Source: Bordetella genomosp. 9 | Lineage (GTDB): Bacteria > Pseudomonadota > Gammaproteobacteria > Burkholderiales > Burkholderiaceae_B | Direction: 5' to 3' | Assembly: GCF_002261425.1 (NCBI RefSeq) | Contig: NZ_NEVJ01000002.1 | Span: 496,001-560,000, forward strand | DNA: 64,000 nt | Part shown: piece after piece, positions 25,959 to 36,075 of the stretch | How positions within the stretch are numbered: position 1 is the stretch's first letter | Layout: each line of letters opens with the position of its first letter | Translations under genes and position numbers: made by a program | The notes under the pieces: generated by a model | Told to the model about the DNA's origin: nothing | The model's input: the letters and a program-made list of their open reading frames with translations, nothing else | The model's database searches: none

Positions 25959-26849
25959 ATGTCTTTTTTCTCTTTGCTGGGCGCGCTGGAGATCGGCCTG
26001 GTCTTCAGCCTGGTGGCCCTGGGCGTCCTGATTTCCTTTCGCTTGCTGCGCTTCCCCGACCTGACGGTCGATGGCAGTTTCCCGTTGGGCGCCGCCGTGG
26101 CGGCCACCATGATCTCGGCGGGTTTCAATCCCTTCGCCGCGACCGGTTGCGCCATCCTGGCGGGCGCCCTGGCGGGCTGGGTGACGGGCTGGCTGAACAT
26201 CAAGCTGCGCATCATGGACCTGCTCGCCAGCATCCTGGTCATGATCGCCTTGTATTCGATCAACCTGCGCGTGATGGGCCGCCCGAACGTGCCGCTGATC
26301 ACCGAACCCACCGTCTACACCATGCTGCAGCCCAAGTGGCTCAGCGACTACATGGCGCGTCCCCTGATCCTGCTGGTGGTGGTGATCGCCTGCAAGCTGC
26401 TGCTGGACTGGTTTCTTTCCACCGAGCTGGGGCTGGCGCTGCGGGCGACCGGCGCCAATCCGCGCATGGCGCGCGCGCAGGGCGTCAACACCGGACGGCT
26501 CGTCCTGGGCGGCATGGCGTTGTCCAACGCCCTGGTGGCGCTGGCCGGCGCCCTGTTCGCGCAGGCGCAGGGCGGAGCGGACATATCCATGGGCCTGGGC
26601 ACCATCGTCATCGGCCTGGCCGCGGTCATCGTCGGCGAAAGCCTGCTGCCGGCGCGCCGCATCGCGCTGGCCACGCTGGCGGTCATCCTGGGCGCCATCG
26701 TCTACCGCTTTTTCGTCACGCTGGCGCTGAACATCGATTTCATCGGCCTGCAGGCCCAGGACCTGAACCTGGTGACCGCGGTGCTGGTGACGATCGCGCT
26801 GGTGATCCCGCGCCTGCGGCGGCGCCGGCGTTCGGGACAAGGGGCCTGA
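25959..26849 (+). CDS. ABC transporter permease (TrpY-like)
   Basis: 296-aa inner-membrane protein of the BPD_transp_2 (LivH/RbsC-like) group, with about eight or nine hydrophobic helices. Conserved loops include RFPDLTVDGSFPLGAA and GLALRATGANPRMARAQG, which couple to the ATPase. Ends in a basic tail RRRRRS. One nucleotide separates its stop from the ATPase start. Confidence 0.92.
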   Translation: MSFFSLLGALEIGLVFSLVALGVLISFRLLRFPDLTVDGSFPLGAAVAATMISAGFNPFAATGCAILAGALAGWVTGWLNIKLRIMDLLASILVMIALYSINLRVMGRPNVPLITEPTVYTMLQPKWLSDYMARPLILLVVVIACKLLLDWFLSTELGLALRATGANPRMARAQGVNTGRLVLGGMALSNALVALAGALFAQAQGGADISMGLGTIVIGLAAVIVGESLLPARRIALATLAVILGAIVYRFFVTLALNIDFIGLQAQDLNLVTAVLVTIALVIPRLRRRRRSGQGA

Positions 26850-26850
26850 C

Positions 26851-27645
26851 ATGCTGACCGCCCACGACCTGCACATTACCTTCAATCCCGGCACGCCCAT
26901 CGAAACCCGCGCCCTGCGCGGCTTGTCCCTGCACATCCCGACCGGCCAGTTCGTCACCGTCATCGGCTCCAACGGCGCCGGCAAGTCGACGTTCCTGAAT
27001 GCGGTGTCGGGCGACCAGGCGGTGGATAGCGGCCGCATCGAAATCGACGGCAGGGACATGACCCGCCAGCCGTCCTGGAGCCGCGCCGATTACGTCGCCC
27101 GCGTGTTCCAGGATCCCATGGCCGGCACCTGCGAGGACCTGACCATCGAGGAAAACATGGCGCTGGCGCAGGCTCGCGGCGCCCGCCGCGGCCTGCGGCA
27201 CGCCGTCAAGGCCGCCATGCGCGGCGGGTTCCGCGAACGCCTGGCCACCCTGGGGCTGGGCTTGGAAAACCGCCTGGGCGACCGCATCGGACTGCTGTCG
27301 GGCGGCCAGCGCCAGGCCGTCAGCCTGCTGATGGCGGCCCTGCGGCCTTCGCGTCTGCTGCTGCTGGACGAACACACGGCGGCGCTCGATCCGCGCACCG
27401 CCGACTTCGTGCTCGGCCTGACCGCGCGCATCGTCGCCGAAAACCGTCTGACCACGCTGATGGTGACGCACAGCATGCGCCAGGCCCTGGAAGTCGGCGA
27501 TCGCACCGTCATGCTGCATCAGGGCCAGGTGGTGCTGGACGTCTCCGGCGAAGCGCGCCAGGGGCTGACCGTGCCCGACCTGCTCGCCATGTTCGAGCGG
27601 GTTCGGGGCGAAAAGCTGGCCGACGACGCCTTGCTGCTGGACTGA
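26851..27645 (+). CDS. ABC transporter ATP-binding protein (TrpZ-like)
   Basis: 264 aa. Walker A GSNGAGKST near residue 41, Q-loop in ARVFQDPM, signature LSGGQRQ, Walker B RLLLLDEHTA and switch His in MVTHSMRQ. Single ATPase serving the adjacent permease as a homodimer. Starts 1 nt after the permease stop and is followed after 4 nt by the patatin gene, so translational coupling along the operon is likely. Confidence 0.93.
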   Translation: MLTAHDLHITFNPGTPIETRALRGLSLHIPTGQFVTVIGSNGAGKSTFLNAVSGDQAVDSGRIEIDGRDMTRQPSWSRADYVARVFQDPMAGTCEDLTIEENMALAQARGARRGLRHAVKAAMRGGFRERLATLGLGLENRLGDRIGLLSGGQRQAVSLLMAALRPSRLLLLDEHTAALDPRTADFVLGLTARIVAENRLTTLMVTHSMRQALEVGDRTVMLHQGQVVLDVSGEARQGLTVPDLLAMFERVRGEKLADDALLLD

Positions 27646-27649
27646 CCCG

Positions 27650-28765
27650 ATGGCCCGATCCAGGCGCGAGAAGTGTGCATACGGCACGGTGGCGTTGGTC
27701 CTGCAGGGCGGCGGGGCGCTCGGTTCCTACCAGGCCGGCGTGTACGAAGGCCTGCACGACGATGGCCTGCGGCCCGATTGGGTGGCGGGGATTTCCATCG
27801 GCGCCATCAATGCCGCCATCATCGCCGGTTCGCCGGCGGACGAACGTGTGGAGCGCCTGCGCGGCTTCTGGGAAACCATCTGCCGGTCCTACGGATACGA
27901 AAGCCTGCCGTGGGGCGCATGGATGAACGGGCGGCTGGCGGCGGCCTCGGCGCTGTTCCATGGGCAGCCCGGGTTCTTCAAGCCGCGCGTGCCGCCGCCG
28001 TTCTTCCAGCAGGGCATCGCCGCCACCAGCTATTACGACACGTCGCCGCTGCTGGAGACGCTGCGCACCTATGTCGATTTCGGCCTGCTGAACAATGGGT
28101 CCGTGCGCGCCAGCTTCGGCGCGGTGAACGTGCGTACCGGCAATTTTTCCTACTTCGACAGCACGCAGTGCGAGCTGACGCCGCATCACGTCATGGCGTC
28201 CGGCGCCTTGCCGCCGGGATTTCCGCCCGTCGAAATCGACGGCGAATACTACTGGGACGGCGGCCTGGTATCGAACACGCCGCTCTACTACGTGCTGACG
28301 GGCAGCCCCATGCGCGACACCCTGGTGTTCCAGGTCGATCTCTGGCCGGCGCGCGGCCCGCTGCCCGCGAACATGGACGAGGTCGAAGAGCGCCGCAAGG
28401 ACATCCAGTACTCCAGCCGCACGCGGCTGGTGACCGATACCCTGAAATCCAACATCAAGCTGCGCGAAGACCTGCAGCGCGTGCTGGCCCTGCTGCCGCC
28501 CCAGCGGCGCAAGGCGCCCGACCTGGCGGAGATCCGCCGCGACGCGCAGATTCCGGCGGTCAACGTGATCAACCTGATCTACGACACCAAGAACTACGAG
28601 CGCCATTCCAAGGATTACGAGTTCGGTATCGAGGCCATGCGCGACCACTGGGCGTCCGGCCTGGCCGATATCCGCTCCACGCTGGGGCTGCCCGGCGTGC
28701 TGGACCTGCCGCCGGAAGGCGAGCATTTCGTGACGCACGACATCCATCGTCCGGACAACGTCTGA
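27650..28765 (+). CDS. Patatin-like phospholipase
   Basis: 371 aa. The Ser/Asp dyad is clear: LVLQGGGALGSYQAGV (oxyanion glycines), GISIGAINAA with nucleophile Ser49, and WDGGLVSNTPL with the Asp of DGG. The C-terminal half carries the longer extension seen in one bacterial subgroup (DUF3734-type). Predicted cytoplasmic; no signal peptide, so it probably acts on inner-leaflet lipids. It begins 4 nt after the ABC ATPase stop, an unusual partner for an uptake system. Bordetella-type genomes carry related lipases linked to polyhydroxybutyrate in other contexts. Confidence 0.88.
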   Translation: MARSRREKCAYGTVALVLQGGGALGSYQAGVYEGLHDDGLRPDWVAGISIGAINAAIIAGSPADERVERLRGFWETICRSYGYESLPWGAWMNGRLAAASALFHGQPGFFKPRVPPPFFQQGIAATSYYDTSPLLETLRTYVDFGLLNNGSVRASFGAVNVRTGNFSYFDSTQCELTPHHVMASGALPPGFPPVEIDGEYYWDGGLVSNTPLYYVLTGSPMRDTLVFQVDLWPARGPLPANMDEVEERRKDIQYSSRTRLVTDTLKSNIKLREDLQRVLALLPPQRRKAPDLAEIRRDAQIPAVNVINLIYDTKNYERHSKDYEFGIEAMRDHWASGLADIRSTLGLPGVLDLPPEGEHFVTHDIHRPDNV

Positions 28766-28825
28766 GCATTCGCGCCCAGGATCCGTCCTAATTGGCATCT
28801 CCATCGGAAACGCAAGGAAATCAAG

Positions 28826-29830
28826 GTGGTAGCTTTCGCTGCACCTCGATCATCCTTCGCAATCTTGTGGAATGTCATGGAATCGTGCACTCAGACTGAA
28901 AATACGCCGCTTTCCCTGGCCCTGTGGGAGCCGGACGACGATACCCGCAATCGGACCGTCCATCTGCTCGCCCGGCTGGGCTTTCACGTTCATGGCTGCC
29001 GTGACGCGGCCGGCCTTTTCCAGTGGCTGGACCTGCGCGATCCGGACCTGGTGCTGGTCGGGGCGAGCGCGCCGGTCAGCCAGGTGGTGGATGCCGTGCT
29101 GCCACGCCTCAGCGCGCAATACGGCGCCGGCATCCTGCTGCAGGCGCCCGACGCCGCCGAGCAGACCCGGCTGAACGCGTTGCAGGCAGGCGCCCACATG
29201 TGCCTGGACCGGCGCTACGAGGCGAACGAACTCGCCGCGCTGCTGCGTGCCCAGGCGCGCCGGGCGATGCGCCAGCGCCGGCGATCGGCGGGGGCCGCGG
29301 GCGCGGCCATCCCGCCCGTCCATCCCGCGTCGACGCCGGCCGCCAGTCCCGCCGCCCGGGCCGCGCCGACCCCCAACGCCGTGGGATTGGTCGGATCCAC
29401 CGATATCGCCGGCCTGCTGGGATCGGCGCCAGGCAGCCGCACCGCCGGCTATGCCTTGCGGGGCATGGCCCTGCAGGGCGGCGCGCTCGCGGCCGGCAAT
29501 GCGTCGGCGGCGGGCGCCGCGCGCGGCTTGCCCGCCCGCGAGCCCTGGCGCGTGCTGTACCAGGGCTGGGTCCTGGTGACGCCCGCCGGCAAGCGCATCC
29601 ATCTGACGGGCACGGAGCGGGCCTGCTTCATCTGCCTGCTGGACAATCCCAAGCGCGAGCTGTCCCGCTCGGCCATGAGCGCATTCATGACTGCCACCAA
29701 TCTGCGTTCGGTGAACGTGGCGATCAGCCGCCTGCGCAAAAAGGTGCAGGAAAGCGGCGAAAGGCTGCCCTTGCATACCGTGCACGGCATGGGCTATGTG
29801 TTCGTGGGGGAACTGGCCACGCAGGAGTAG
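28826..29830 (+). CDS. Orphan OmpR-like regulator with degenerate receiver
   Basis: 334 aa from the GTG at 28826 (AAGGA 7 nt upstream), or 317 aa from the ATG at 28877. Residues ~28-145 look like a receiver: acidic cluster EPDDD is kept, but the phosphoacceptor position reads LVLVGASAP (Gly for Asp) and the active-site Lys reads LDRRYE (Arg for Lys). About 85 Ala/Pro/Gly residues link it to a winged-helix DNA-binding domain (RIHLTGTERACFICLL, VNVAISRLRKKVQESG, HGMGYVFVGEL). No histidine kinase is adjacent. It probably works without phosphorylation. Confidence 0.82.
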   Translation: MVAFAAPRSSFAILWNVMESCTQTENTPLSLALWEPDDDTRNRTVHLLARLGFHVHGCRDAAGLFQWLDLRDPDLVLVGASAPVSQVVDAVLPRLSAQYGAGILLQAPDAAEQTRLNALQAGAHMCLDRRYEANELAALLRAQARRAMRQRRRSAGAAGAAIPPVHPASTPAASPAARAAPTPNAVGLVGSTDIAGLLGSAPGSRTAGYALRGMALQGGALAAGNASAAGAARGLPAREPWRVLYQGWVLVTPAGKRIHLTGTERACFICLLDNPKRELSRSAMSAFMTATNLRSVNVAISRLRKKVQESGERLPLHTVHGMGYVFVGELATQE

Positions 29831-29980
29831 CGGGCTTGGATGGCCGTGGGTGGCGCCGGGTGGGATGAGCCGGTGTGGCAAGGCGCGGCCGCTCGCGCGG
29901 CGCGATAATATTGTCCTGTTCCGTTCCGGCTGCCCAGTATCGATGGGCGGTGCGCCGGAACCCAGACGACACGCGACGCG

Positions 29981-30718
29981 ATGATAGACCTAGGCGTAAA
30001 TATCGACCACGTAGCCACGCTGCGCCAGCAACGGCACACCGATTATCCCGACCCTGTCGAAGCGGCCCTGCGCGCCGAAGACGCCGGCGCCGACGTAATT
30101 ACCCTGCACCTGCGCGAAGACCGGCGCCATATCCAGGACGCCGATGTCCGGCGCCTGCGGCCGCTGCTGCGCACCCGGATGAACCTGGAATGCGCGGTCA
30201 CCCGCGAAATGCTGGACATCGCCTGCGATGTGCGCCCGCAGGACGTCTGCCTTGTGCCGGAAAAGCGCGCCGAACTGACCACGGAAGGCGGCCTGGATGT
30301 CGTGGGCGGCCTGGCCGCCGTCACCGGCGCCGTGTCGCAGCTGCACGATGCCGGCATCCGGGTGTCCCTGTTCATCGATCCCGACGCCGGGCAGATCGCC
30401 GCGGCCGCCCGCAGCGGGGCCCGCGTGATCGAGCTGCACACGGGCGCCTATGCCGAAGCCGATGGCGACGCCGCCCAGGCCGAACTGGAGCGCATCCGGC
30501 GCGCCGTGGCCGAAGGGCTGCGGCACGGGCTGCAGGTCAATGCCGGGCACGGGCTGCACTACGGCAACGTCCAGCCCATCGCCGCGCTGGACGGCGTCGC
30601 GGAACTGAACATCGGGCATGCCATCGTGGCGCGCGCGGTGTTCGACGGCTGGGAAAAAGCCGTGCGGGACATGAAGGCGCTGATGGTGCGGGCACGCGTG
30701 GCACCGGATATCCGCTGA
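29981..30718 (+). CDS. pdxJ: Pyridoxine 5'-phosphate synthase
   Basis: 245 aa TIM barrel that condenses 1-deoxyxylulose 5-phosphate with aminoacetone 3-phosphate in vitamin B6 synthesis. Hallmarks: [17 protein letters not shown] at the start, [26 protein letters not shown], and [12 protein letters not shown]. The stop TGATG overlaps the acpS start by one base, as in many proteobacteria. Confidence 0.97.
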   Translation: MIDLGVNIDHVATLRQQRHTDYPDPVEAALRAEDAGADVITLHLREDRRHIQDADVRRLRPLLRTRMNLECAVTREMLDIACDVRPQDVCLVPEKRAELTTEGGLDVVGGLAAVTGAVSQLHDAGIRVSLFIDPDAGQIAAAARSGARVIELHTGAYAEADGDAAQAELERIRRAVAEGLRHGLQVNAGHGLHYGNVQPIAALDGVAELNIGHAIVARAVFDGWEKAVRDMKALMVRARVAPDIR

Positions 30719-31161
30719 TGCACCCGGCGCATCCCATTGCCAGCCCGGCGGGCGCCATGCCGGCCATCGCCGGCATCGGCCTGGACCTGATCCGCATCGA
30801 TCGCATCGAGCGGGCGCTGCGGCGCCACGGCGACCGTTTTGCCGAGAAGGTGCTGGGCGAACAGGAACTGGCCAAGTTCCATGCGCGGCGCGCGCGCGAT
30901 CCGCGCCGCGGCGTGCGCTTCCTGGCCACCCGGTTCGCGGTCAAGGAAGCTTTTTCCAAGGCGATAGGACTGGGCATGCGCATGCCCATGACATGGCGCC
31001 GGGTGCAGACGCTGAACGCGCCCGGCGGGCGTCCCGTTCTGGTACTGTCGCCGGAATTGCTGGCCTGGTACGAGCCCCGCTTCGGCGCCGCGCACGTATC
31101 GCTGACCGATGAGACCGACATGGCCGCCGCTTATGTGATCGTCGAACGGCGGACCGCGTGA
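30718..31161 (+). CDS. acpS: Holo-[acyl-carrier-protein] synthase
   Basis: 147 aa. Transfers phosphopantetheine from CoA to the acyl carrier protein. Signature [13 protein letters not shown] (metal-binding Asp) and [12 protein letters not shown] (metal Glu and catalytic Lys). The first 13 residues before [10 protein letters not shown] are an extension; a start at that second Met is possible, but the ATG overlapping the pdxJ stop fits coupling. Confidence 0.95.
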   Translation: MHPAHPIASPAGAMPAIAGIGLDLIRIDRIERALRRHGDRFAEKVLGEQELAKFHARRARDPRRGVRFLATRFAVKEAFSKAIGLGMRMPMTWRRVQTLNAPGGRPVLVLSPELLAWYEPRFGAAHVSLTDETDMAAAYVIVERRTA

Positions 31162-31318
31162 GCACGCCGCCGTCGGTGCCATCGACGGCGGCGAAGCCGT
31201 CAAAGCCGTCGAATGGCGCCACGCAAGCCCATCGAACCCGCGGTCGCGGAAGGACACACAGGGCGGCATTTCGCCCATGAAGCCGGCGCGCCGCGCCGGA
31301 TCCAGAACAGAGATCCCC

Positions 31319-32386
31319 ATGCCACGTGAAAAGAACAAATCCAGGAAGAAATCGCTGCCGCCCGGCCCCGTCATGGTGGACGTGGCCGGCCCGGTGCTGA
31401 CCAAGGAAGAAAGAAAGCGCCTGCGCCATCCCCTGGTGGGCGGCGTCATCCTGTTCGCGCGCAACTTCCAGGACCGGCAGACCCTCTGCGAACTGACCGC
31501 CCGCATCCGCAAGGTGCGCGACGAACCGCTGCTGATCACCGTGGATCATGAAGGCGGCCGTGTACAGCGTTTCCGTACCGACGGCTTCACGCCCTTGCCG
31601 GCAATGCGCGGCCTGGGCCGCGTATGGGATAGCGATCCCTTGCTGGCGATGCGCCTGGCCACGGAAACCGGCTACGTGCTGGCGGCGGAGCTGCGCGCCT
31701 GCGGCGTGGACCTCAGCTTCACGCCGGTGCTGGACCTGGACTACGGCGTCAGCAAGGTGATCGGCGATCGTGCCTTCCATCGCGACTCTCGCGTGGTCGC
31801 GATGCTGGCGCGCGCGCTCATCCAGGGGCTGGGCCTGGCGGGCATGGCCGCGTGCGGCAAGCATTTCCCGGGACACGGCTTCGTCAGCGCCGATTCGCAC
31901 CACGAAATTCCCGTCGATCCGCGCAGCCTGGAGCGCGTGCTGCGCGAGGATTCCGCGCCCTATGGCTGGCTGGGCGATCTGGTGCTGCCTTCGGTCATGC
32001 CGGCGCATGTGATCTACCCCAAGGTGGACGACAAGCCGGCCGGTTTTTCGCGGCGCTGGATCCAGGATATCCTGCGTACCCGCATGGGCTACGATGGCGT
32101 GGTGTTTTCCGATGACTTGACCATGGAAGGGGCGTCGGTGGCGGGAGATATCCTGGCCCGCGCCAACGCCGCCCTGGGGGCGGGTTGCGACATGGTGCTG
32201 GTGTGCAACAGGCCAGACCTGGCCGACGAATTGCTGGAGCGCCTGCAACATGAATCCGACCCGCAATCCGTCGAACGCATACGCCGCCTGATGCCGCGCA
32301 CCCCGTCCGTGGCCTGGGATGATCTCCAGGCCGATCGCCGTTACCAGCATGCCCGAAGCCTTCAATCTCAAATCGTTTCTGGCTGA
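31319..32386 (+). CDS. nagZ: Beta-N-acetylhexosaminidase (cell-wall recycling)
   Basis: GH3 enzyme, 355 aa, that removes N-acetylglucosamine from anhydromuropeptides in the cytoplasm. The Asp/His dyad loop [16 protein letters not shown] and the nucleophile region [13 protein letters not shown] are present, plus [12 protein letters not shown]. The N-terminus has a basic stretch ([15 protein letters not shown]) before the fold. Its 3' end overlaps uvrC by 38 nt. GH3 beta-lactamase-inducing muropeptides are regulated by this step in species with AmpR. Confidence 0.95.
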   Translation: MPREKNKSRKKSLPPGPVMVDVAGPVLTKEERKRLRHPLVGGVILFARNFQDRQTLCELTARIRKVRDEPLLITVDHEGGRVQRFRTDGFTPLPAMRGLGRVWDSDPLLAMRLATETGYVLAAELRACGVDLSFTPVLDLDYGVSKVIGDRAFHRDSRVVAMLARALIQGLGLAGMAACGKHFPGHGFVSADSHHEIPVDPRSLERVLREDSAPYGWLGDLVLPSVMPAHVIYPKVDDKPAGFSRRWIQDILRTRMGYDGVVFSDDLTMEGASVAGDILARANAALGAGCDMVLVCNRPDLADELLERLQHESDPQSVERIRRLMPRTPSVAWDDLQADRRYQHARSLQSQIVSG

Positions 32387-34172
32387 CCTGCCGCATCTGC
32401 CGGGCGTGTACCGGCACATCGATGCGAATGGCGAAGTCATGTATGTGGGCAAGGCGCGCGACCTCAAGAAGCGCGTGTCTTCCTATTTCCAGAAGACCCT
32501 GACCAGCCCGCGCATCGCGCAGATGGTGGGCAAGGTCGCGCAGGTGGAAGTCACGGTCACGCGATCCGAGGCCGAGGCCTTGATCCTGGAAAACAACCTG
32601 ATCAAGAGCCTGCGTCCGCGATACAACATCCTGTTCCGCGATGACAAGTCCTATCCCTATCTGCTCATCACCGCGCATGACTGGCCGCGTATCGCGTACT
32701 ACCGCGGCTCGACCAACAAGCCGGGCCAGTTCTTCGGGCCGTTTCCCAATGCCTGGGCGGTGCGCGAAACCATCCAGATCCTGCAGAAGGTGTTCCGGCT
32801 GCGGACCTGCGAGGACACGGTATTCGCCAACCGTTCGCGGCCCTGCCTGCTGCACCAGATCGGCCGCTGTTCGGCGCCTTGCGTGGGCGCGGTGCAGGCC
32901 CAGGACTATGCCAACGACGTCGCGCGGGCCGGCCGGTTCCTGAACGGCCAGGCCAAGGAAGTCATGCAGGACATCGAGGCGCGCATGCTGCGCGCGTCCG
33001 AAGCCCTGGAATTCGAAACGGCCGCGTCGCTGCGCGACCAGATGGGGTCGCTGGCGCGCGTGCTGCACCAGCAGACCATGGAGGACATGGGCGGCGAGGA
33101 CTGCGACATCATCGCCGTGGCCGCGGCCGGCGGCCGCGTCTGCGTGAACCTGGCCATGGTGCGTGGCGGCCGCCACCTGGGCGACAAGCCTTTCTTTCCC
33201 ACGCATGCCGAAGGCGAATCGGCGCCCGACGTGCTGGAAGCCTTCGTCGGCCAGCACTACACGGACAATCCGCTGCCGCCTGTCATGGTGTGTTCGCATC
33301 CCTTGCCGGACGACGAGCTGCTCGCGCTACTGGCGGAGCAGGCCGGCACGCGCAGCCGCGTGCTGACGCGGCCGCAGGGCGTGCGCCGCTCCTGGCTGGA
33401 GCAGGCCACCCGCAACGCCGAAATGGCCCTGGCGCGGGCCTTGACCGAATCCGGCGCGCGCGCCGCGCGCACGTTGGCGCTGGCCGAAACGCTGGACATG
33501 GATACGGACGAGGCCGCGCTGGACGGCCTGCGCATCGAATGCTTCGACATCAGCCACACGGCGGGGGAAGCGACGCAGGCATCCTGCGTGGTGTTCGAAC
33601 ATCACGAGATGCAGCCGTCGCTGTACCGGCGCTACAACATTGCCGGCATCACCCCGGGTGACGACTATGCGGCCATGCGCCAGGTCCTGACGCGCCGCTT
33701 CGCCAAGGTCGCGGACGGCGAAGCCCCGCTGCCGGGGCTGGTGCTCATCGACGGCGGCAAGGGCCAGGTGGAAGTCGCCCGCCAGGTGTTCGCCGAGCTG
33801 GGCCTGGACGTGCACGTGCTGGTCGGCGTGGCCAAGGGAGAGGGCCGCAAGGTGGGCCTGGAAACCCTGGTCTTCGCCGACGAGCGCGCGCCGGTGGCCC
33901 TGGGGCCCGAATCGGCGGCGCTGATGCTGATCGCGCAGATCCGCGACGAAGCCCACCGTTTCGCCATCACCGGCATGCGGGCACGGCGGGCCAAGGCCCG
34001 CAACGTATCCCGGCTGGAGGAAATCGAGGGCGTCGGCGCGCGGCGGCGCCAGCGCCTGCTGGCGCGCTTTGGCGGGTTTTCCGGGGTATCGCGGGCCAGC
34101 ATCGAGGACCTGGCGTCGGTGGACGGCATTTCCCAGGAGCTGGCCGAGCGTATCTACGACGCGCTGCATTAG
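32349..34172 (+). CDS. uvrC: Excinuclease ABC subunit C
   Basis: 607 aa nucleotide-excision repair nuclease. N-terminal GIY-YIG module ([19 protein letters not shown]) makes the 3' incision; a Cys-rich segment ([24 protein letters not shown]), a UVR motif ([14 protein letters not shown]) and an RNase H-like 5' nuclease domain ([22 protein letters not shown]) follow; tandem helix-hairpin-helix at the end ([14 protein letters not shown]). Start taken at 32349 because [15 protein letters not shown] is the family N-terminus. pgsA follows after a 14-bp-repeat spacer. Confidence 0.97.
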   Translation: MPEAFNLKSFLADLPHLPGVYRHIDANGEVMYVGKARDLKKRVSSYFQKTLTSPRIAQMVGKVAQVEVTVTRSEAEALILENNLIKSLRPRYNILFRDDKSYPYLLITAHDWPRIAYYRGSTNKPGQFFGPFPNAWAVRETIQILQKVFRLRTCEDTVFANRSRPCLLHQIGRCSAPCVGAVQAQDYANDVARAGRFLNGQAKEVMQDIEARMLRASEALEFETAASLRDQMGSLARVLHQQTMEDMGGEDCDIIAVAAAGGRVCVNLAMVRGGRHLGDKPFFPTHAEGESAPDVLEAFVGQHYTDNPLPPVMVCSHPLPDDELLALLAEQAGTRSRVLTRPQGVRRSWLEQATRNAEMALARALTESGARAARTLALAETLDMDTDEAALDGLRIECFDISHTAGEATQASCVVFEHHEMQPSLYRRYNIAGITPGDDYAAMRQVLTRRFAKVADGEAPLPGLVLIDGGKGQVEVARQVFAELGLDVHVLVGVAKGEGRKVGLETLVFADERAPVALGPESAALMLIAQIRDEAHRFAITGMRARRAKARNVSRLEEIEGVGARRRQRLLARFGGFSGVSRASIEDLASVDGISQELAERIYDALH

Positions 34173-34182
34173 CGATGGACCC

Positions 34183-34214
34183 GGCCGGCCGCACCTGGCC
34201 GGCCGCGCCTGGCC
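34183..34214. repeat. Short array of the 14-bp GC repeat
   Basis: GGCCGGCC followed by GCACCTGGCCGGCC and GCGCCTGGCC, the same unit as at 6155 and 58824, about two copies, in the uvrC-pgsA spacer. Here the flanking genes are codirectional, so termination would separate pgsA from uvrC. Confidence 0.8.
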
Positions 34215-34285
34215 ACGGCGTCCGGCCCGCTCGTCCGGAAGATGACAGCCGGGTGGTCCGGGGCTGTTGTAGCATACGGCTCATC

Positions 34286-34858
34286 ATGCCTATTAACGTT
34301 CCCATAATCCTGACGTGGCTGCGGATCGCCATGATCCCGCTGGTCGTTGGGCTGTTCTATCTGCCTTCCAGTTGGCTGGCCGAATCCCATCGGGACACGT
34401 TCGCGGCCGCGGCGTTCATCATCGCCGCGTTGACCGATTGGTTCGACGGCTGGCTGGCCCGCAAATGGAACCAGACGTCAGCCTTCGGCGCCTTCCTGGA
34501 TCCCGTGGCCGACAAGCTGATGGTCAGCGCCGCCCTGATCGTGCTGCTGTACCTGGGCCGGGTGGACGCCTATATCTCGCTGATCATCATCGGCCGGGAA
34601 ATCACCATTTCCGCGCTGCGGGAATGGATGGCGAAAATCGGCGCCAGCGCCAGCGTGGCCGTCCACCGCCTGGGCAAGTTCAAGACGGCGGCGCAGATGG
34701 TGGCGATCCCCTGCCTGCTGTATTACCAGCCCATACATGGCATCAGCACCCGCGTGCTGGGCAATATCCTGATCTTCATCGCCGCCATCCTGACGGTCTG
34801 GTCGATGCTGTATTACCTGCAGCGCGCCTGGCCGGCCATCCGCGAAAAAGGCCTATGA
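34286..34858 (+). CDS. pgsA: CDP-diacylglycerol-glycerol-3-phosphate 3-phosphatidyltransferase
   Basis: 190-aa inner-membrane enzyme that makes phosphatidylglycerophosphate. The CDP-alcohol transferase motif D-G-x2-A-R-x8-G-x3-D-x3-D is complete in WFDGWLARKW to FLDPVADK. Several hydrophobic helices surround it. The uvrC-pgsA order is conserved widely. Its stop overlaps the next start (ATGA). Confidence 0.95.
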   Translation: MPINVPIILTWLRIAMIPLVVGLFYLPSSWLAESHRDTFAAAAFIIAALTDWFDGWLARKWNQTSAFGAFLDPVADKLMVSAALIVLLYLGRVDAYISLIIIGREITISALREWMAKIGASASVAVHRLGKFKTAAQMVAIPCLLYYQPIHGISTRVLGNILIFIAAILTVWSMLYYLQRAWPAIREKGL

Positions 34859-35958
34859 CCATCCGCTCCGTTTCCGCGATTCCCTTGTCCATGCCGTTCG
34901 AGATCGGCGGACCCAAGCCGATGCTGGCGGGAAAGCCGCGCGAAATGGAGATGCTGCTTATCCGCGTCGAAACCGACCAGGGCCTGGTGGGCTGGGGCGA
35001 GGCCTTCGGCTTCGCCGTGTGGCCGGCCACCAAGGCCGCCATCGAGGCGCTGGTGGCGCCCCTGGCCGTGGGCCGCGACGAGGCCGACATCGCCGGCCTG
35101 ATGAACGACCTGACCCGCAAGTTCCACCTGCTCGGCCGCTCCGGCCCGGTCATGTATGCCTTGTCCGGCCTGGACATCGCGCTGTGGGACCTGGCGGGCA
35201 AGGCGGCCGGCAAGCCGGTCGCCGACTTGCTGGCTCCCGGGCGTGCGGGACGGCGGCGCGACAGCGTGCCGGCCTATGCCAGCCTGATGCGCTACACCGA
35301 TCCCGACGTGGTGGCGCGCAATTCCGCCCGCGCGGTGGCCGAAGGCTATACCACCATCAAGCTGCATGAAATCGGCGTCGAACAGGTCCGCCGCGCGCGC
35401 GAGGCGATCGGCCCCGGCATCAAGCTGACGGTGGACACCAACTGCCCCTGGACCGCCGACGAGGCGATCGCCATGGCGCGCCAGATGAAGGACCTGGACC
35501 TGCACTGGCTGGAAGAACCCGTCTTCCCGCCGGAAGACCATGCCAGCCTGGCGCGCGTGCGGCGCGTGGCCCCCGTGCCGACGGCCGCCGGCGAAAACGC
35601 CGCCGGCTACCTGGAATTCAAGGCCATGTTCGACGCCGGCGCGGTGGACTACGCGCAGCCCAGCGCCACCAAGGTGGGCGGGATCTCCGAGCTGATGCGC
35701 ATTGCCGCCCTGGCGCGCGAATACGGCGTCAAGCTGGCGCCGCATTCGCCCTACGTGGGGCCGGGCCTGCTGGCGACCGTGCACGTGCTGGCGGCCCTGG
35801 AAGAAGACATCGAGCTGGAATACTGCTACTGCACCATAGACGTGAACCCGCTGGGCGACGCGGTGCGGGCATCCGGCGCCCGCGTGGCCGTGCCCACGGG
35901 GCCCGGTCTGGGACGCGATCCGGACATGGCGCTGGTGGAGAAGTGCGCCGTCCGGTGA
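34855..35958 (+). CDS. Enolase-superfamily enzyme (mandelate racemase/muconate lactonizing type)
   Basis: 367 aa. Metal ligands on successive barrel strands: Asp in LTVDTNCPW, Glu in HWLEEPV and Glu in TAAGENAAG. The second strand ends TIKLHE (K-x-H, where mandelate racemase has K-x-K), and HSPYVGPG near the C-terminus supplies another His. These enzymes abstract an alpha proton from carboxylates such as aldarates or muconate; substrate cannot be read from the sequence. ATGA overlap with pgsA gives coupling to a housekeeping operon, while the Bug receptor gene downstream suggests a shared catabolic role. Confidence 0.85.
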   Translation: MTIRSVSAIPLSMPFEIGGPKPMLAGKPREMEMLLIRVETDQGLVGWGEAFGFAVWPATKAAIEALVAPLAVGRDEADIAGLMNDLTRKFHLLGRSGPVMYALSGLDIALWDLAGKAAGKPVADLLAPGRAGRRRDSVPAYASLMRYTDPDVVARNSARAVAEGYTTIKLHEIGVEQVRRAREAIGPGIKLTVDTNCPWTADEAIAMARQMKDLDLHWLEEPVFPPEDHASLARVRRVAPVPTAAGENAAGYLEFKAMFDAGAVDYAQPSATKVGGISELMRIAALAREYGVKLAPHSPYVGPGLLATVHVLAALEEDIELEYCYCTIDVNPLGDAVRASGARVAVPTGPGLGRDPDMALVEKCAVR

Positions 35959-35971
35959 CTCGGGCCCGCAG

Positions 35972-35996
35972 GCACTGTCCGCCTGCTGGACAGTGC
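35972..35996 (+). other. Stem-loop between enolase-type gene and Bug receptor
   Basis: Nine-bp perfect arms GCACTGTCC / GGACAGTGC with a 7-nt loop, 13 nt after the stop. No T-tract follows, so it may be an intercistronic processing or stabilising hairpin, or an operator. Confidence 0.4.
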
Positions 35997-36075
35997 GTCG
36001 CAAGCATCTTGCGCGGACCGCCATAAGCGCCAACACTCGGCGGACAAGAATTCCAACAAGCGATCAGGAGACATC

